Assembly: GCA_001899775.1 (NCBI GenBank)
Contig: MKWN01000038.1
Span: forward strand, 62,001-126,000
Length of the DNA: 64,000 bases
Reading direction: 5' to 3'
From: Thiobacillus sp. 65-29
GTDB taxonomy: Bacteria; Pseudomonadota; Gammaproteobacteria; Burkholderiales; Thiobacillaceae
The translations under genes and the position numbers were made by a program. The notes under the pieces are model-generated. The model was not told where the DNA came from, searched no databases, and saw only the letters and a list, made by a program, of their open reading frames with translations. How positions within the stretch are numbered: the first letter of the stretch is position 1; every line of letters starts with the position of its first letter. Shown here one piece after another: positions 10,957 to 21,573 of this stretch.

Positions 10957-10993
10957 ACTAGAATCGGTTTTTCATCACTCACCGGGAGCCTCC

Positions 10994-11848
10994 ATGCGTT
11001 GGGAACGCGGACGCCGCAGTGACAACATCGAAGACCGGCGCGGCATGCGCGTGAGCGGCCGCGGCCTGGCGGGCGGCGGCATCGGCGCCATCATCCTCGC
11101 GCTGGTCGCCATGTATTTTGGGGTGGATCCCTCGGTGGTGCTGAACCAGGCAGGCAATCTCGCTCCCGCGGAGCAGACACAACCGGCAAGCTTCAGCCCG
11201 GAGGAAGAACGCCTCAAGGATTTCATGGCGGTGGTGCTGGCCGACACCGAGGACGTCTGGGGCGCGCTGTTCCGGGATTCCGGCCGACAGTACGAAGAGC
11301 CCAAGCTGGTGCTGTTTTCCGGCGCGGTACAGTCGGCGTGCGGCTTTGCACAGGCGGCGATGGGGCCGTTCTACTGCCCGGCCGACCGCAAGCTGTATCT
11401 CGACATGAGTTTCTTCAACGACCTCGCGCAGCGCCACGACGCACCGGGCGATTTCGCGCAGGCCTATGTGGTGGCGCACGAGGTGGGCCACCACGTGCAG
11501 ACGCTGCTGGGCGTTGCGGAACAGGTGCACGCAGCGCGGAGCCGCGCGGGTGAGGCGGAAGGCAACGCCTTGCAGGTGCGCATGGAACTGCAGGCGGACT
11601 GTTTCGCCGGCGTGTGGGCGCATCATGCGCAAAGGGCGCGCCAGGTGCTGGAGCCGGGCGATGTCGAGGAGGCACTCGCGGCGGCGGCCGGTGTCGGCGA
11701 CGACCGCCTGCAGCAGCAGGCGCGCGGCTACGTGGTGCCGGAATCCTTCACCCACGGCTCGTCCGAACAGCGCATGCGCTGGTTCCAGCGCGGCATGCAG
11801 ACCGGGGACGCGACGCAGTGCGACACGTTCAAGGCGGGCCGCCTGTAG
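10994..11848 (+). CDS. neutral zinc metallopeptidase (YpfJ-like)
   Basis: AYVVAHEVGHHVQTLLG, MELQADCFAGVWAHHA, YCPADRKLYLDMSFF. Confidence 0.92.
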   Translation: MRWERGRRSDNIEDRRGMRVSGRGLAGGGIGAIILALVAMYFGVDPSVVLNQAGNLAPAEQTQPASFSPEEERLKDFMAVVLADTEDVWGALFRDSGRQYEEPKLVLFSGAVQSACGFAQAAMGPFYCPADRKLYLDMSFFNDLAQRHDAPGDFAQAYVVAHEVGHHVQTLLGVAEQVHAARSRAGEAEGNALQVRMELQADCFAGVWAHHAQRARQVLEPGDVEEALAAAAGVGDDRLQQQARGYVVPESFTHGSSEQRMRWFQRGMQTGDATQCDTFKAGRL

Positions 11849-11897
11849 CGGCGGCGCGCGGTAGAATCGACGGTTCTTCGCATCGCCCGCTTCGCGC

Positions 11898-12989
11898 ATG
11901 AACATCCACGGCACCCCCACCCGCACCATCCGTCCCCTGCCCGATTTCGCCGGCGTCGAGATCATCGACCAGACGCTGCTGCCGCACCGGCTGGAATTCC
12001 GTCCCCTGCGCACACTGGACGACGCCGCCGAAGCGATCGCGGTGATGCGCGTGCGTGGCGCGCCGCTGATCGGCGTGACGGCGGCCTACGGTTTGGCGCT
12101 GGGGCTGGCGGACGAGGCGCACGACGCCACGCTCGAAACCGGCTGCGCGCGCCTGCTGGCCACGCGCCCGACGGCGGTGAACCTGCGCTGGGCGCTGGAA
12201 CGCATGCAGGGCGTGCTCGTGCCGCTGCCCGCCGCCCAACGTCGTGGCGCCGCGTGGCGCGAGGCGGCGGCGATCGCCGACGAGGACGTCGCGCTGAACC
12301 AGGCGATCGGCCGCCACGGCATGGCGCTGCTGCGTGCCTGCCACGAACGCCGCGCGCGCACGGTGCAGGTGATGACCCACTGCAACGCGGGCTGGCTCGC
12401 CACGGTGGACTGGGGCACGGCGCTGGCGCCGATCTACGCCGCATTCGACGCGGGCATTCCCGTGCATGTGTGGGTGAGCGAGACGCGTCCGCGCAACCAG
12501 GGCGCCTCGCTCACCGCGTGGGAACTCGCGCAGCACGGCGTGCCGCACACGGTCATCGCCGACAACGCGGCGGGCCACCTGATGCAGCACGGCCAGGTCG
12601 ATCTGGTCATCGTCGGTGCCGACCGCGTCGCGGCCAACGGCGACGTCGCCAACAAGATCGGTACCTACATGAAGGCGCTCGCCGCGCACGACAACGGCGT
12701 GCCCTTCCACGTGGCCGTGCCCGGTCCCACCATCGACTGGCGCCTGGCGGACGGCACCGGCATTCCCATCGAGGAACGCGCCGCCGCCGAAGTGACGCAC
12801 ATTCCCGGCGCGACGGAAGACGACGGCGTGACCAGCGTGCGCCTCACGCCGCCCCAGAGCGCGGCGGCCAATCCCGCGTTCGACGTCACCCCGGCGCGCC
12901 TGGTCCACAGCATCGTCACCGAGCGCGGCGTGTGCCCGGCCACCGCGGCCGGCCTCGCGGCGCTGTACCCGCACGGAGCCCGCGCGTGA
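11898..12989 (+). CDS. mtnA: S-methyl-5-thioribose-1-phosphate isomerase
   Basis: MRVRGAPLIGVTAAYGLAL, MTHCNAGWLATVDWGTAL, VIVGADRVAANGDVANKIGTY. Confidence 0.93.
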   Translation: MNIHGTPTRTIRPLPDFAGVEIIDQTLLPHRLEFRPLRTLDDAAEAIAVMRVRGAPLIGVTAAYGLALGLADEAHDATLETGCARLLATRPTAVNLRWALERMQGVLVPLPAAQRRGAAWREAAAIADEDVALNQAIGRHGMALLRACHERRARTVQVMTHCNAGWLATVDWGTALAPIYAAFDAGIPVHVWVSETRPRNQGASLTAWELAQHGVPHTVIADNAAGHLMQHGQVDLVIVGADRVAANGDVANKIGTYMKALAAHDNGVPFHVAVPGPTIDWRLADGTGIPIEERAAAEVTHIPGATEDDGVTSVRLTPPQSAAANPAFDVTPARLVHSIVTERGVCPATAAGLAALYPHGARA

Positions 12990-13657
12990 ACGGCGAAGCC
13001 GCACTGCGCGCCGCGCTCGCCGAAACCGCGCGGCAGACGGTGGTGCAAGGCCTCAACCAGAGTGCCTCCGGCAACGTCAGCGCGCGCTGGGCGGACGGTT
13101 TTCTCGTCACGCCGAGCGGCCTGCCCGGGGCCACGTTGCAACCCGCGCAGATGGTGTTCGTCGGTCTCGACGGCGTGGCACGCAGCGAGTTGAAACCGTC
13201 GAGCGAGTGGCGCATCCACCGCGACCTTTACGTCGCCCGCCCCGAAGTCCACGCGGTGGTGCACGCGCATTCGCCGCATGCCGTGAGCCTGTCCTGCCTG
13301 CGCCGCGCGATCCCGCCCTTCCATTACATGGTCGCGGCAGCAGGCGGGCGCGACATCCGCTGCGCGGATTACGCCACCTTCGGCACCGAAGCGCTGTCGC
13401 ACGCCGTCCTCGCCGCCCTGCAGGATCGTCGCGCCTGCCTGATGAGCAACCATGGCCAGGTCGCCGTGGGTGCCACCCTGGATGCCGCGCTGGATCTCGC
13501 GCTGGAAGTGGAAGCGCTGTGCGCGCAATACTGGCGCGCCACGCTGATGGGCGAGCCGGTGCTGCTCGACGACGCGGAAATGGATGTCGTACTCGAACGC
13601 TTCAGGGATTACGGCCAGCGCGGGAAGACGGCGTCGCCATCCAGTGACGCCGCCTGA
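12986..13657 (+). CDS. class II aldolase/adducin family protein, GTG start
   Basis: NQSASGNVSARW, HAVVHAHSPHAVSLS, RRACLMSNHGQVAVG; 4-nt overlap with mtnA. Confidence 0.88.
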   Translation: MNGEAALRAALAETARQTVVQGLNQSASGNVSARWADGFLVTPSGLPGATLQPAQMVFVGLDGVARSELKPSSEWRIHRDLYVARPEVHAVVHAHSPHAVSLSCLRRAIPPFHYMVAAAGGRDIRCADYATFGTEALSHAVLAALQDRRACLMSNHGQVAVGATLDAALDLALEVEALCAQYWRATLMGEPVLLDDAEMDVVLERFRDYGQRGKTASPSSDAA

Positions 13658-13712
13658 TCCGCTTCACGCCACGGTCGTTTTGCCGCGTCCTTGCGGGTGC
13701 TCCTCGGGTGCG

Positions 13713-13994
13713 TCAGGAACACCGGGTTGAGCCTTGGTCGGCCTTTTCCTGCAGCCAGACCTTGATCAGCGATTGATAAGGCACGTCACGTGCGTTGGCG
13801 GCGGCCTTGATGGTCTCCAGGAGATGCAAGGGCAAGCGCAGCGAAATCGTCTGCGTGGTCGGCTTGAGACTGGGCATGACAACCTTCGCCGCCTTGCTCC
13901 AGTCCACGTAATCACTGCTGTCGTGGCTTTCCCAGAACGCGCGTTCTTCAGCCTCGGTGGCGAAGTGTGGGATAGGTTTAAGTCGCTTGTTCAT
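13713..13994 (-). CDS. brnA: BrnA family antitoxin (ribbon-helix-helix)
   Basis: TTQTISLRLPLHLLETIKAAANARDVPYQSLIKVWLQEK; overlaps upstream BrnT. Confidence 0.82.
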   Translation of the reverse strand: MNKRLKPIPHFATEAEERAFWESHDSSDYVDWSKAAKVVMPSLKPTTQTISLRLPLHLLETIKAAANARDVPYQSLIKVWLQEKADQGSTRCS

Positions 13995-14277
13995 AGAATG
14001 CCCTTTCCTTGCGATGCATGTCGCGCGCCGAAATCACGCGGATGCGGGTGCCGGCGCCGCGCATCGTGAAGGTGATGTGTAGCCGACGCCCGTCGTGCGT
14101 ATGGCCCAGCGCATGGTAGCGCACCTCGTCCTGGCTGTGCTTGACGTCTTCCAGCAGCAACAGCGGCTGGTTGAAGAAAACCTGCTCCGCTTCCGCCACG
14201 GTGACATCGTGCTTTTCGTTTTTCCGCGCATTTCCGATGTCCCACTCGAAGCCGACCACCAAGCCAAGATCAATCAT
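13978..14277 (-). CDS. brnT: BrnT family toxin
   Basis: FEWDIGNARKNEKHDVTVAEAEQVFFNQPLLLLEDVKHSQDEVRYHALGHTHDGRRLHITFTMRGAGTRIRVISARDMHRKERAFYE. Confidence 0.87.
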   Translation of the reverse strand: MIDLGLVVGFEWDIGNARKNEKHDVTVAEAEQVFFNQPLLLLEDVKHSQDEVRYHALGHTHDGRRLHITFTMRGAGTRIRVISARDMHRKERAFYEQAT

Positions 14278-14279
14278 GC

Positions 14280-14302
14280 TTGTATATTACCAAAATATAC
14301 AA
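14280..14302. promoter_or_regulatory. Perfect palindrome (candidate BrnA operator) upstream of brnT
   Basis: TTGTATATT-ACCAA-AATATACAA, 9-bp perfect arms, overlaps a TAATAT-like -10. Confidence 0.65.
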
Positions 14303-14318
14303 CACCAGCCAGTCCGTG

Positions 14319-15983
<1,665 letters not shown>

Positions 15984-16045
15984 GTCTCGATGATTCAGGA
16001 ATGGATTACTGGAAATGTCCCGCGTCCGGCTGCGTGGAGCGCGGG

Positions 16046-16618
16046 TCAGGCATACGAGCGCGCGAGTTTCACATAGTGCGCGGCCGAATAGGCGAAATAG
16101 GCGATCTCGTCCGGCGTCAAGGCACGCACCAGTTTCGCCGGACGCCCCAGATAGAGATGGCCGGATTCGAGCACCTTGCCTTCCGGCACCAGCGAACCGG
16201 CGCCGAGCAGCACGTGCTTCCGGATCACCGCGCGGTCGAGGATGATCGAGCCCATGCCGATCAGACATTCGTCCTCGATGGTGCAGGCATGCAGGATCAC
16301 GCTGTGCCCCACGGTGACGCGCGCGCCGACGACAAGCGGCCCGCCGGCCGGATTCTCCGCGGTACGGTGCGAAACATGCAGCACGCTGTTGTCCTGGATA
16401 TTGGTGGCGTCGCCGACGGCGATCGCATTGACGTCGCCGCGGATGACCGCGCCGGGCCACACCGAAGCGTCGCAGCCGAGCGCGACCTCGCCGATGACGG
16501 TGGCGCGCGGGTGCACCCAGGCGCCTGCTGCGAGCCGGGGAACATGCCCCTGATAGGGCGCGACGGAAGCGTGCAAGGCCATGGTTCGAGCGGGGTTGAA
16601 ACGCGACGTATCGGGCAC
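16046..16618 (-). CDS. gamma carbonic anhydrase family protein
   Basis: Hexapeptide repeats; [55 protein letters not shown]. Confidence 0.92.
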   Translation of the reverse strand: MPDTSRFNPARTMALHASVAPYQGHVPRLAAGAWVHPRATVIGEVALGCDASVWPGAVIRGDVNAIAVGDATNIQDNSVLHVSHRTAENPAGGPLVVGARVTVGHSVILHACTIEDECLIGMGSIILDRAVIRKHVLLGAGSLVPEGKVLESGHLYLGRPAKLVRALTPDEIAYFAYSAAHYVKLARSYA

Positions 16619-16696
16619 AAATTATAATCGCTTGTAATCGCTTGCCGGCACCGATTCGCCGGCATGCTCCAGTCTTCCTTTTGTGAAAGCCCAACG

Positions 16697-18754
16697 ATGA
16701 ACCCGCTGCTCGATTTTTCCGGCCTGCCCCGTTTCGCCGATTTCAGGACCGAATACGTCACCCCGGCGATCGACGAACTGCTCGCGGCATGCCGCGCGGC
16801 GGTGAAACAGGCCGAAGCACCGGACACGCCGCCCGAATGGGATGCTTTCGTCGCGCCGCTGGAAGATGCGAACGAGCGTCTCGGCCGCGCCTGGGGCCAG
16901 GTCTCGCACCTGCATTCGGTGATGGATTCACCCGAACTGCGCGAGGTCTACAACGCCAACCTGCCGAAAATCACCGTCTACTATGCCGAGCTCGGGCAGA
17001 ACGCCGCCCTGTTCGCCAAATACAAGGCGCTCGCCGCAAGCCCGGCCTTCGCCACGCTGTCCCCCGCGCGCCGCAAGATCGTGGAAAACGAGCTGCGCGA
17101 CTTCCGCCTGGGCGGCGCCGAGCTGCCCGCCGACAGGAAGGCGCGCTTCATGCAGGTGCAGGAGGAACTCGCCCAGCTGTCGGCAAAATTCGAGGAGAAC
17201 CTGCTCGACGCCACCAACGACTTTGCGCACTACACCGAGGATGCGGGCGAGCTCGCCGGTGTGCCGGCCGATGTCCTGGAAATGATGCGTGCCGCCGCCG
17301 AAGCCGACGGCAAGCCCGGCTGGAAAATCACCCTGCAGATGCCGTCCTACCTGCCGGTGATGCAATACGCCGACCGGCGCAGCCTGCGCGAAACCCTCTA
17401 CCGTGCCTACGTCACGCGCGCCTCCGAATTCGGCAAGGCCGACTGGGACAATACGCCGCTGATTAAAAAAATTCTCCGCCTGCGCCGCGAAGCCGCCGAG
17501 CTGCTCGGCTTCGGGAGCTACGCCGAAGTGTCGCTGGAAGCCAAGATGGCCGACACGCCGGCCCAGGTACTGAAATTCCTCGACGAGCTGGCCGCGCGTG
17601 CGCGCCCATACGCGGAAAAGGATTTCGCCGAGATGAAGGCCTTCGCCGCCAGCGAGCTCGGACTCGACACGCTGGAAGCCTGGGACAACGCCTACGTCTC
17701 GGAAAAACTGCGCGTGGCGCGCTACAGCTTCTCCGACCAGGAAGTGAAGCAGTACTTCCCCGAGCCGCGCGTCCTGGCTGGCCTGTTCAAGCTCGTCGAG
17801 ACGCTCTACGGCCTCTTTATCCGCGAGGACCAGGCACCGGTGTGGCATCCGGACGTCAAGTTCTACACCCTATACGACCGCGCCGGACAACGCATCGGCC
17901 AGTTCTACCTCGACCTCTATGCGCGCGCCTCCAAGCGTGGCGGTGCATGGATGGACGACGTCATCACCCGGCGCCGCCTGCCTTCAACCGATGGGGGGGG
18001 TAACACCATCCAGACCCCGGTGGCGTATCTCAACTGCAATTTTTCCGCACCGGTCGGCGGCAAGCCCGCGCTGTTCACCCACGACGAGGTCATCACCCTG
18101 TTCCACGAAACCGGCCACGGCCTGCACCATCTGCTGACGCAGGTGGAAGACCTCGGCGTGTCCGGCATCAACGGCGTGGAATGGGACGCGGTCGAACTGC
18201 CCTCGCAGTTCATGGAAAACTTCTGCTGGGAATGGGACGTGCTGAAGCACATGACCGCCCACGTCGACACCGGCGCGGCTCTGCCGCGCGAGCTTTTCGA
18301 CAAGATGCTCGCGGCGAAGAATTTCCAGGCCGGTCTGCAGATGCTGCGCCAGATCGAGTTCGCCAGCTTCGACATGCACCTGCACGACGACTTCGACCCC
18401 AACGGCGATCGCACCGCGCAGAACCTCATCGAGGACATCCGCCGCCAGGTCGCGGTCATCGTCCCGCCGGCGTACAACCGTTTCCCCAACAACTTCTCGC
18501 ACATCTTCGCCGGCGGTTACGCGGCGGGCTATTACAGCTACAAGTGGGCGGAGGTGCTCTCCGCCGACGCCTACGCGCTGTTCGAGGACGAGGCCGAAGG
18601 CTACGGCGGCGTGCTCAACCCCGAAGTCGGCCACCGCTTCTGGAGCGAAATCCTCGCCCAGGGTGGCGCGCGCCCGGCGCTCGAATCGTTCAAGGCTTTC
18701 CGTGGCCGCGAACCGGCGATCGACGCGCTGCTGCGCCACAACGGCATGGCCTGA
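16697..18754 (+). CDS. prlC: oligopeptidase A (M3 metallopeptidase)
   Basis: Zn motif [14 protein letters not shown]; full-length M3 family translation. Confidence 0.94.
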   Translation: MNPLLDFSGLPRFADFRTEYVTPAIDELLAACRAAVKQAEAPDTPPEWDAFVAPLEDANERLGRAWGQVSHLHSVMDSPELREVYNANLPKITVYYAELGQNAALFAKYKALAASPAFATLSPARRKIVENELRDFRLGGAELPADRKARFMQVQEELAQLSAKFEENLLDATNDFAHYTEDAGELAGVPADVLEMMRAAAEADGKPGWKITLQMPSYLPVMQYADRRSLRETLYRAYVTRASEFGKADWDNTPLIKKILRLRREAAELLGFGSYAEVSLEAKMADTPAQVLKFLDELAARARPYAEKDFAEMKAFAASELGLDTLEAWDNAYVSEKLRVARYSFSDQEVKQYFPEPRVLAGLFKLVETLYGLFIREDQAPVWHPDVKFYTLYDRAGQRIGQFYLDLYARASKRGGAWMDDVITRRRLPSTDGGGNTIQTPVAYLNCNFSAPVGGKPALFTHDEVITLFHETGHGLHHLLTQVEDLGVSGINGVEWDAVELPSQFMENFCWEWDVLKHMTAHVDTGAALPRELFDKMLAAKNFQAGLQMLRQIEFASFDMHLHDDFDPNGDRTAQNLIEDIRRQVAVIVPPAYNRFPNNFSHIFAGGYAAGYYSYKWAEVLSADAYALFEDEAEGYGGVLNPEVGHRFWSEILAQGGARPALESFKAFRGREPAIDALLRHNGMA

Positions 18755-18837
18755 GCCGATTCGCCGCACGCAGCATACTAAAGTCCATCACCCTGCCTGC
18801 CGTTACAGGAAACGATTGCGTCCGAAGGGAGAGCGGC

Positions 18838-19371
18838 ATGAAGGCAGGATGGTTCGTCCTCGCGGCATGTCTGGCAGCGAGCACCTCGCTGTCGGCAGCC
18901 CAGGTGTACCAGTGGAAGGATGAACAGGGACGGACGGTCTACAGCGACCATCCGCCGCCGCCCAGTACCCGCAACGTGCAGCAGAAGGCGATGAAGGGCA
19001 ACGTCATCGAAGGCGGCGAGTCCTACGCCGGCCGCATGGCACGCGAAAAGTCTCCGGTCACCCTGTACGCGAGCGACTGCGGCATGCCCTGCGACGACGC
19101 GCGCAAACTCCTGGGCGAGCGCGGCGTGCCCTTCACCAGCAAGGACCCGCAGGCGAATCCCGACGCCCAGACGGAACTGAAGAAGCTGACCGGCAAGCTG
19201 AACGTCCCCGTGTTGCTGATCGGCAGCGACCGTCTGGACGGTTTCGAGACCGGACAGTGGCAGGCGGCGCTCGACCGTGCCGGCTATCCCAAATCGGTCC
19301 CCGCCCGCCAGCCGGCTGGCGCTCCGGCTACGGCACCCGCGCCCGCACCCGCACCCGCCGCGACACGATAG
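18838..19371 (+). CDS. secreted DUF4124/glutaredoxin-like protein
   Basis: Signal peptide, [21 protein letters not shown] (DUF4124), then [26 protein letters not shown] and LNVPVLLIG. Confidence 0.85.
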   Translation: MKAGWFVLAACLAASTSLSAAQVYQWKDEQGRTVYSDHPPPPSTRNVQQKAMKGNVIEGGESYAGRMAREKSPVTLYASDCGMPCDDARKLLGERGVPFTSKDPQANPDAQTELKKLTGKLNVPVLLIGSDRLDGFETGQWQAALDRAGYPKSVPARQPAGAPATAPAPAPAPAATR

Positions 19372-19394
19372 CCGCCTGCGGTACACTCGGCGGC

Positions 19395-20168
19395 ATGAAA
19401 CTCGCCGCCTGGAACGTCAACTCCCTCAAGGTCCGCCTGCCGCAACTGCTGGATTTTCTGGCCACGCGGCAGCCGGATGCCGTCTGCCTGCAGGAAACCA
19501 AGCTCACCGACGACGCCTTTCCCGTGGCGGAACTCGAAACCGCCGGCTACCATGCCGTATTCGCCGGGCAGAAAACCTACAACGGCGTCGCCATTCTCAG
19601 CCGCAGCACACCAACCGACATCCAGACCGGCATTCCCGGCTTCGACGACGCACAGCAGCGCGTCATCGCCGCCACCGTCGAGGGGGTGCGTCTGGTGTGC
19701 GTGTACTGCCCCAACGGACAGAGCCTCGATTCCGACAAATACCCCTACAAGCTCGCCTGGTTCGACGCGCTGATTGCATGGCTGAAGGATGAGCTCGCGC
19801 GACATCCAAAGCTTGCCGTGCTCGGCGACTACAACGTCGCCCCCGAGGACCGCGACGTGCACGACCCGCAGGCGTGGGAGGGCTCGGTGCTGGTGTCCGA
19901 ACCCGAGCGCGAGAAATTCCGTGCGCTCTTGGCGCTGGGCCTCGCGGACAGCTTCCGCCTGTTCGAGCAGCCGGAAAAGAGCTTCTCCTGGTGGGATTAC
20001 CGCATGATGGGCTTCCGCCGCAACCACGGCCTAAGAATCGACCACATCCTGCTGTCCGCGCCGCTCGCCACCCTGTGCACCGCGGCCAGCATCGACCGCG
20101 ACATGCGCCGGCTGGAGCGGCCGTCGGACCATGCCCCGGTGCTCGCCGAGCTGAACCTGCCCACCTGA
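19395..20168 (+). CDS. xth: exodeoxyribonuclease III
   Basis: [68 protein letters not shown]. Confidence 0.95.
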   Translation: MKLAAWNVNSLKVRLPQLLDFLATRQPDAVCLQETKLTDDAFPVAELETAGYHAVFAGQKTYNGVAILSRSTPTDIQTGIPGFDDAQQRVIAATVEGVRLVCVYCPNGQSLDSDKYPYKLAWFDALIAWLKDELARHPKLAVLGDYNVAPEDRDVHDPQAWEGSVLVSEPEREKFRALLALGLADSFRLFEQPEKSFSWWDYRMMGFRRNHGLRIDHILLSAPLATLCTAASIDRDMRRLERPSDHAPVLAELNLPT

Positions 20169-20181
20169 TACGTTGACCTCG

Positions 20182-20568
20182 TCAGGTCTGCTCCCACGGC
20201 AGGCCGTCGAAGCGCCAGCCGTTTGTCATGCTGCGATGATGGTGCTCGTCCATATCGCCCTCGAAACCGTGCAGGATGTTATAGACCTCGGGAAAGCCAT
20301 GTTTTTCCAGGTAACGCCCGGCGTCGACCGAACGCCGCCCGGAGCGGCAGATCAGCACCACCGGGCGGTTGACCGACGCCGCCCTGCGCGCGTGACCAAG
20401 GAAATCCGGATTGATGTCCCAGTCGGGGCTGTCCTGCCAGGCGATGTGGATGGCACCGACCGGATGACCGACGAACAGGTATTCGATTTCCGAGCGACAG
20501 TCGATGAACACCGCTTCGGGATGCGATTGCAGGAAAGCATGCGCTTCCCTGGGCGCGAGATGCTTCAT
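20182..20568 (-). CDS. rhodanese-like domain protein
   Basis: VFIDCRSEIEYLFVGHPVGAIHI, VVLICRSGRRSVDAGRYL (active-site CRSGRR). Confidence 0.9.
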   Translation of the reverse strand: MKHLAPREAHAFLQSHPEAVFIDCRSEIEYLFVGHPVGAIHIAWQDSPDWDINPDFLGHARRAASVNRPVVLICRSGRRSVDAGRYLEKHGFPEVYNILHGFEGDMDEHHHRSMTNGWRFDGLPWEQT

Positions 20569-20623
20569 GGGGCGCTCCACACAAAATTTTATCCACTGTA
20601 GCAGTTCTCCGGCCCCATAACGG

Positions 20624-20645
20624 AAAAACCCCGCTTGCGCGGGGT
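20624..20645 (-). terminator. Rho-independent terminator for the PEP-CTERM gene
   Basis: Minus strand CCCCGC-GCAA-GCGGGG-TTTTT. Confidence 0.7.
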
Positions 20646-20665
20646 CGTTCGGGTGACGCTGGCCG

Positions 20666-21436
20666 TCAGGATTTCTGGCGCCGCATCAGCCGGGTCATGC
20701 CAAGGAAGCCGGCGCCCATCAGCAGCAGCGTACCCGGCTCGGGTACCCCACCCGGCGGCGTGTAGCCGCAGCCATTGGCCTTGGGGTTGTCGGCGCAGGT
20801 CGTGCCGGCGATCTTCAGGAGCTTGAACGCGTCCTTCTTGGAGTCGTTGGCGCCCGCGTTGGCACCGATCAGCCAGTAGCTGGAATAGATGTCGCTGGCG
20901 TTGATCGTTTTCCAGCCAGCGCTGCTGCCGCCGCTGTGATGCCCGACCAGCGTCCAGCCTGCGGTCGCCATGCCCGCATCGGTATAGGTCACCCCCGCGA
21001 GGTTGGCGAGGCCAGCGCCCGTGAACGCATACACGGAGAAGTCCGAATCCCCATAACCCGAGGCGCCGCTCACCCAGCCGAAATACGTGGACGTCAGGTT
21101 GACCTTGTCGCCGGTGAAGCTGAACAGCACCGAATCCTTGCGCTGGTCGTTATCGATGGCATGCTCGGGATCGATCCCTTCGTTGGTATCGCCGGCGTTG
21201 TAATCCTTGTTCTTGACGCCCAGCCCGGAACTGCCCCAGGTGGTCAGGTAGGCGCTTTCCAGCAGGGTGTTGGTCGAGCCCGCGGTATTCGCCCAGGCAC
21301 TGGCGGTCGCGGTGACGCCGGTCTGCGTATCGGAGGTCACATTGTTAAAGGTCCAGGTCGCAGCGGACGCGACGCCCGAAACAGCGAATGCGCAGGCACC
21401 CGCGAACAGGGCAAGCGAACGATGGCAGGGTTTCAT
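20666..21436 (-). CDS. PEP-CTERM surface protein (XDP1-like)
   Basis: Signal peptide and C-terminal GGVPEPGTLLLMGAGFLGMTRLMRRQKS. Confidence 0.9.
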   Translation of the reverse strand: MKPCHRSLALFAGACAFAVSGVASAATWTFNNVTSDTQTGVTATASAWANTAGSTNTLLESAYLTTWGSSGLGVKNKDYNAGDTNEGIDPEHAIDNDQRKDSVLFSFTGDKVNLTSTYFGWVSGASGYGDSDFSVYAFTGAGLANLAGVTYTDAGMATAGWTLVGHHSGGSSAGWKTINASDIYSSYWLIGANAGANDSKKDAFKLLKIAGTTCADNPKANGCGYTPPGGVPEPGTLLLMGAGFLGMTRLMRRQKS

Positions 21437-21475
21437 GGTTGAACTCCGGTTTGGTTTTCGTATGAGACAAGATAA

Positions 21476-21490
21476 GCAAGACAGATGCCA
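21476..21490 (-). promoter_or_regulatory. sigma-54 promoter of PEP-CTERM gene
   Basis: TGGCATCTGTCTTGC, GG-N10-GC. Confidence 0.65.
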
Positions 21491-21573
21491 GAAACATTTT
21501 GTCTTTGAATGTCAATGGCTTGCAAAATTCAGTGTCTTTTCAATGGTTGCTTGTGTAAAAAAACCCGACGCTT

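Noticed and set aside
16619-16645. taatcgcttg direct repeat upstream of prlC
   Set aside because: Only two 10-bp copies; too short to interpret.
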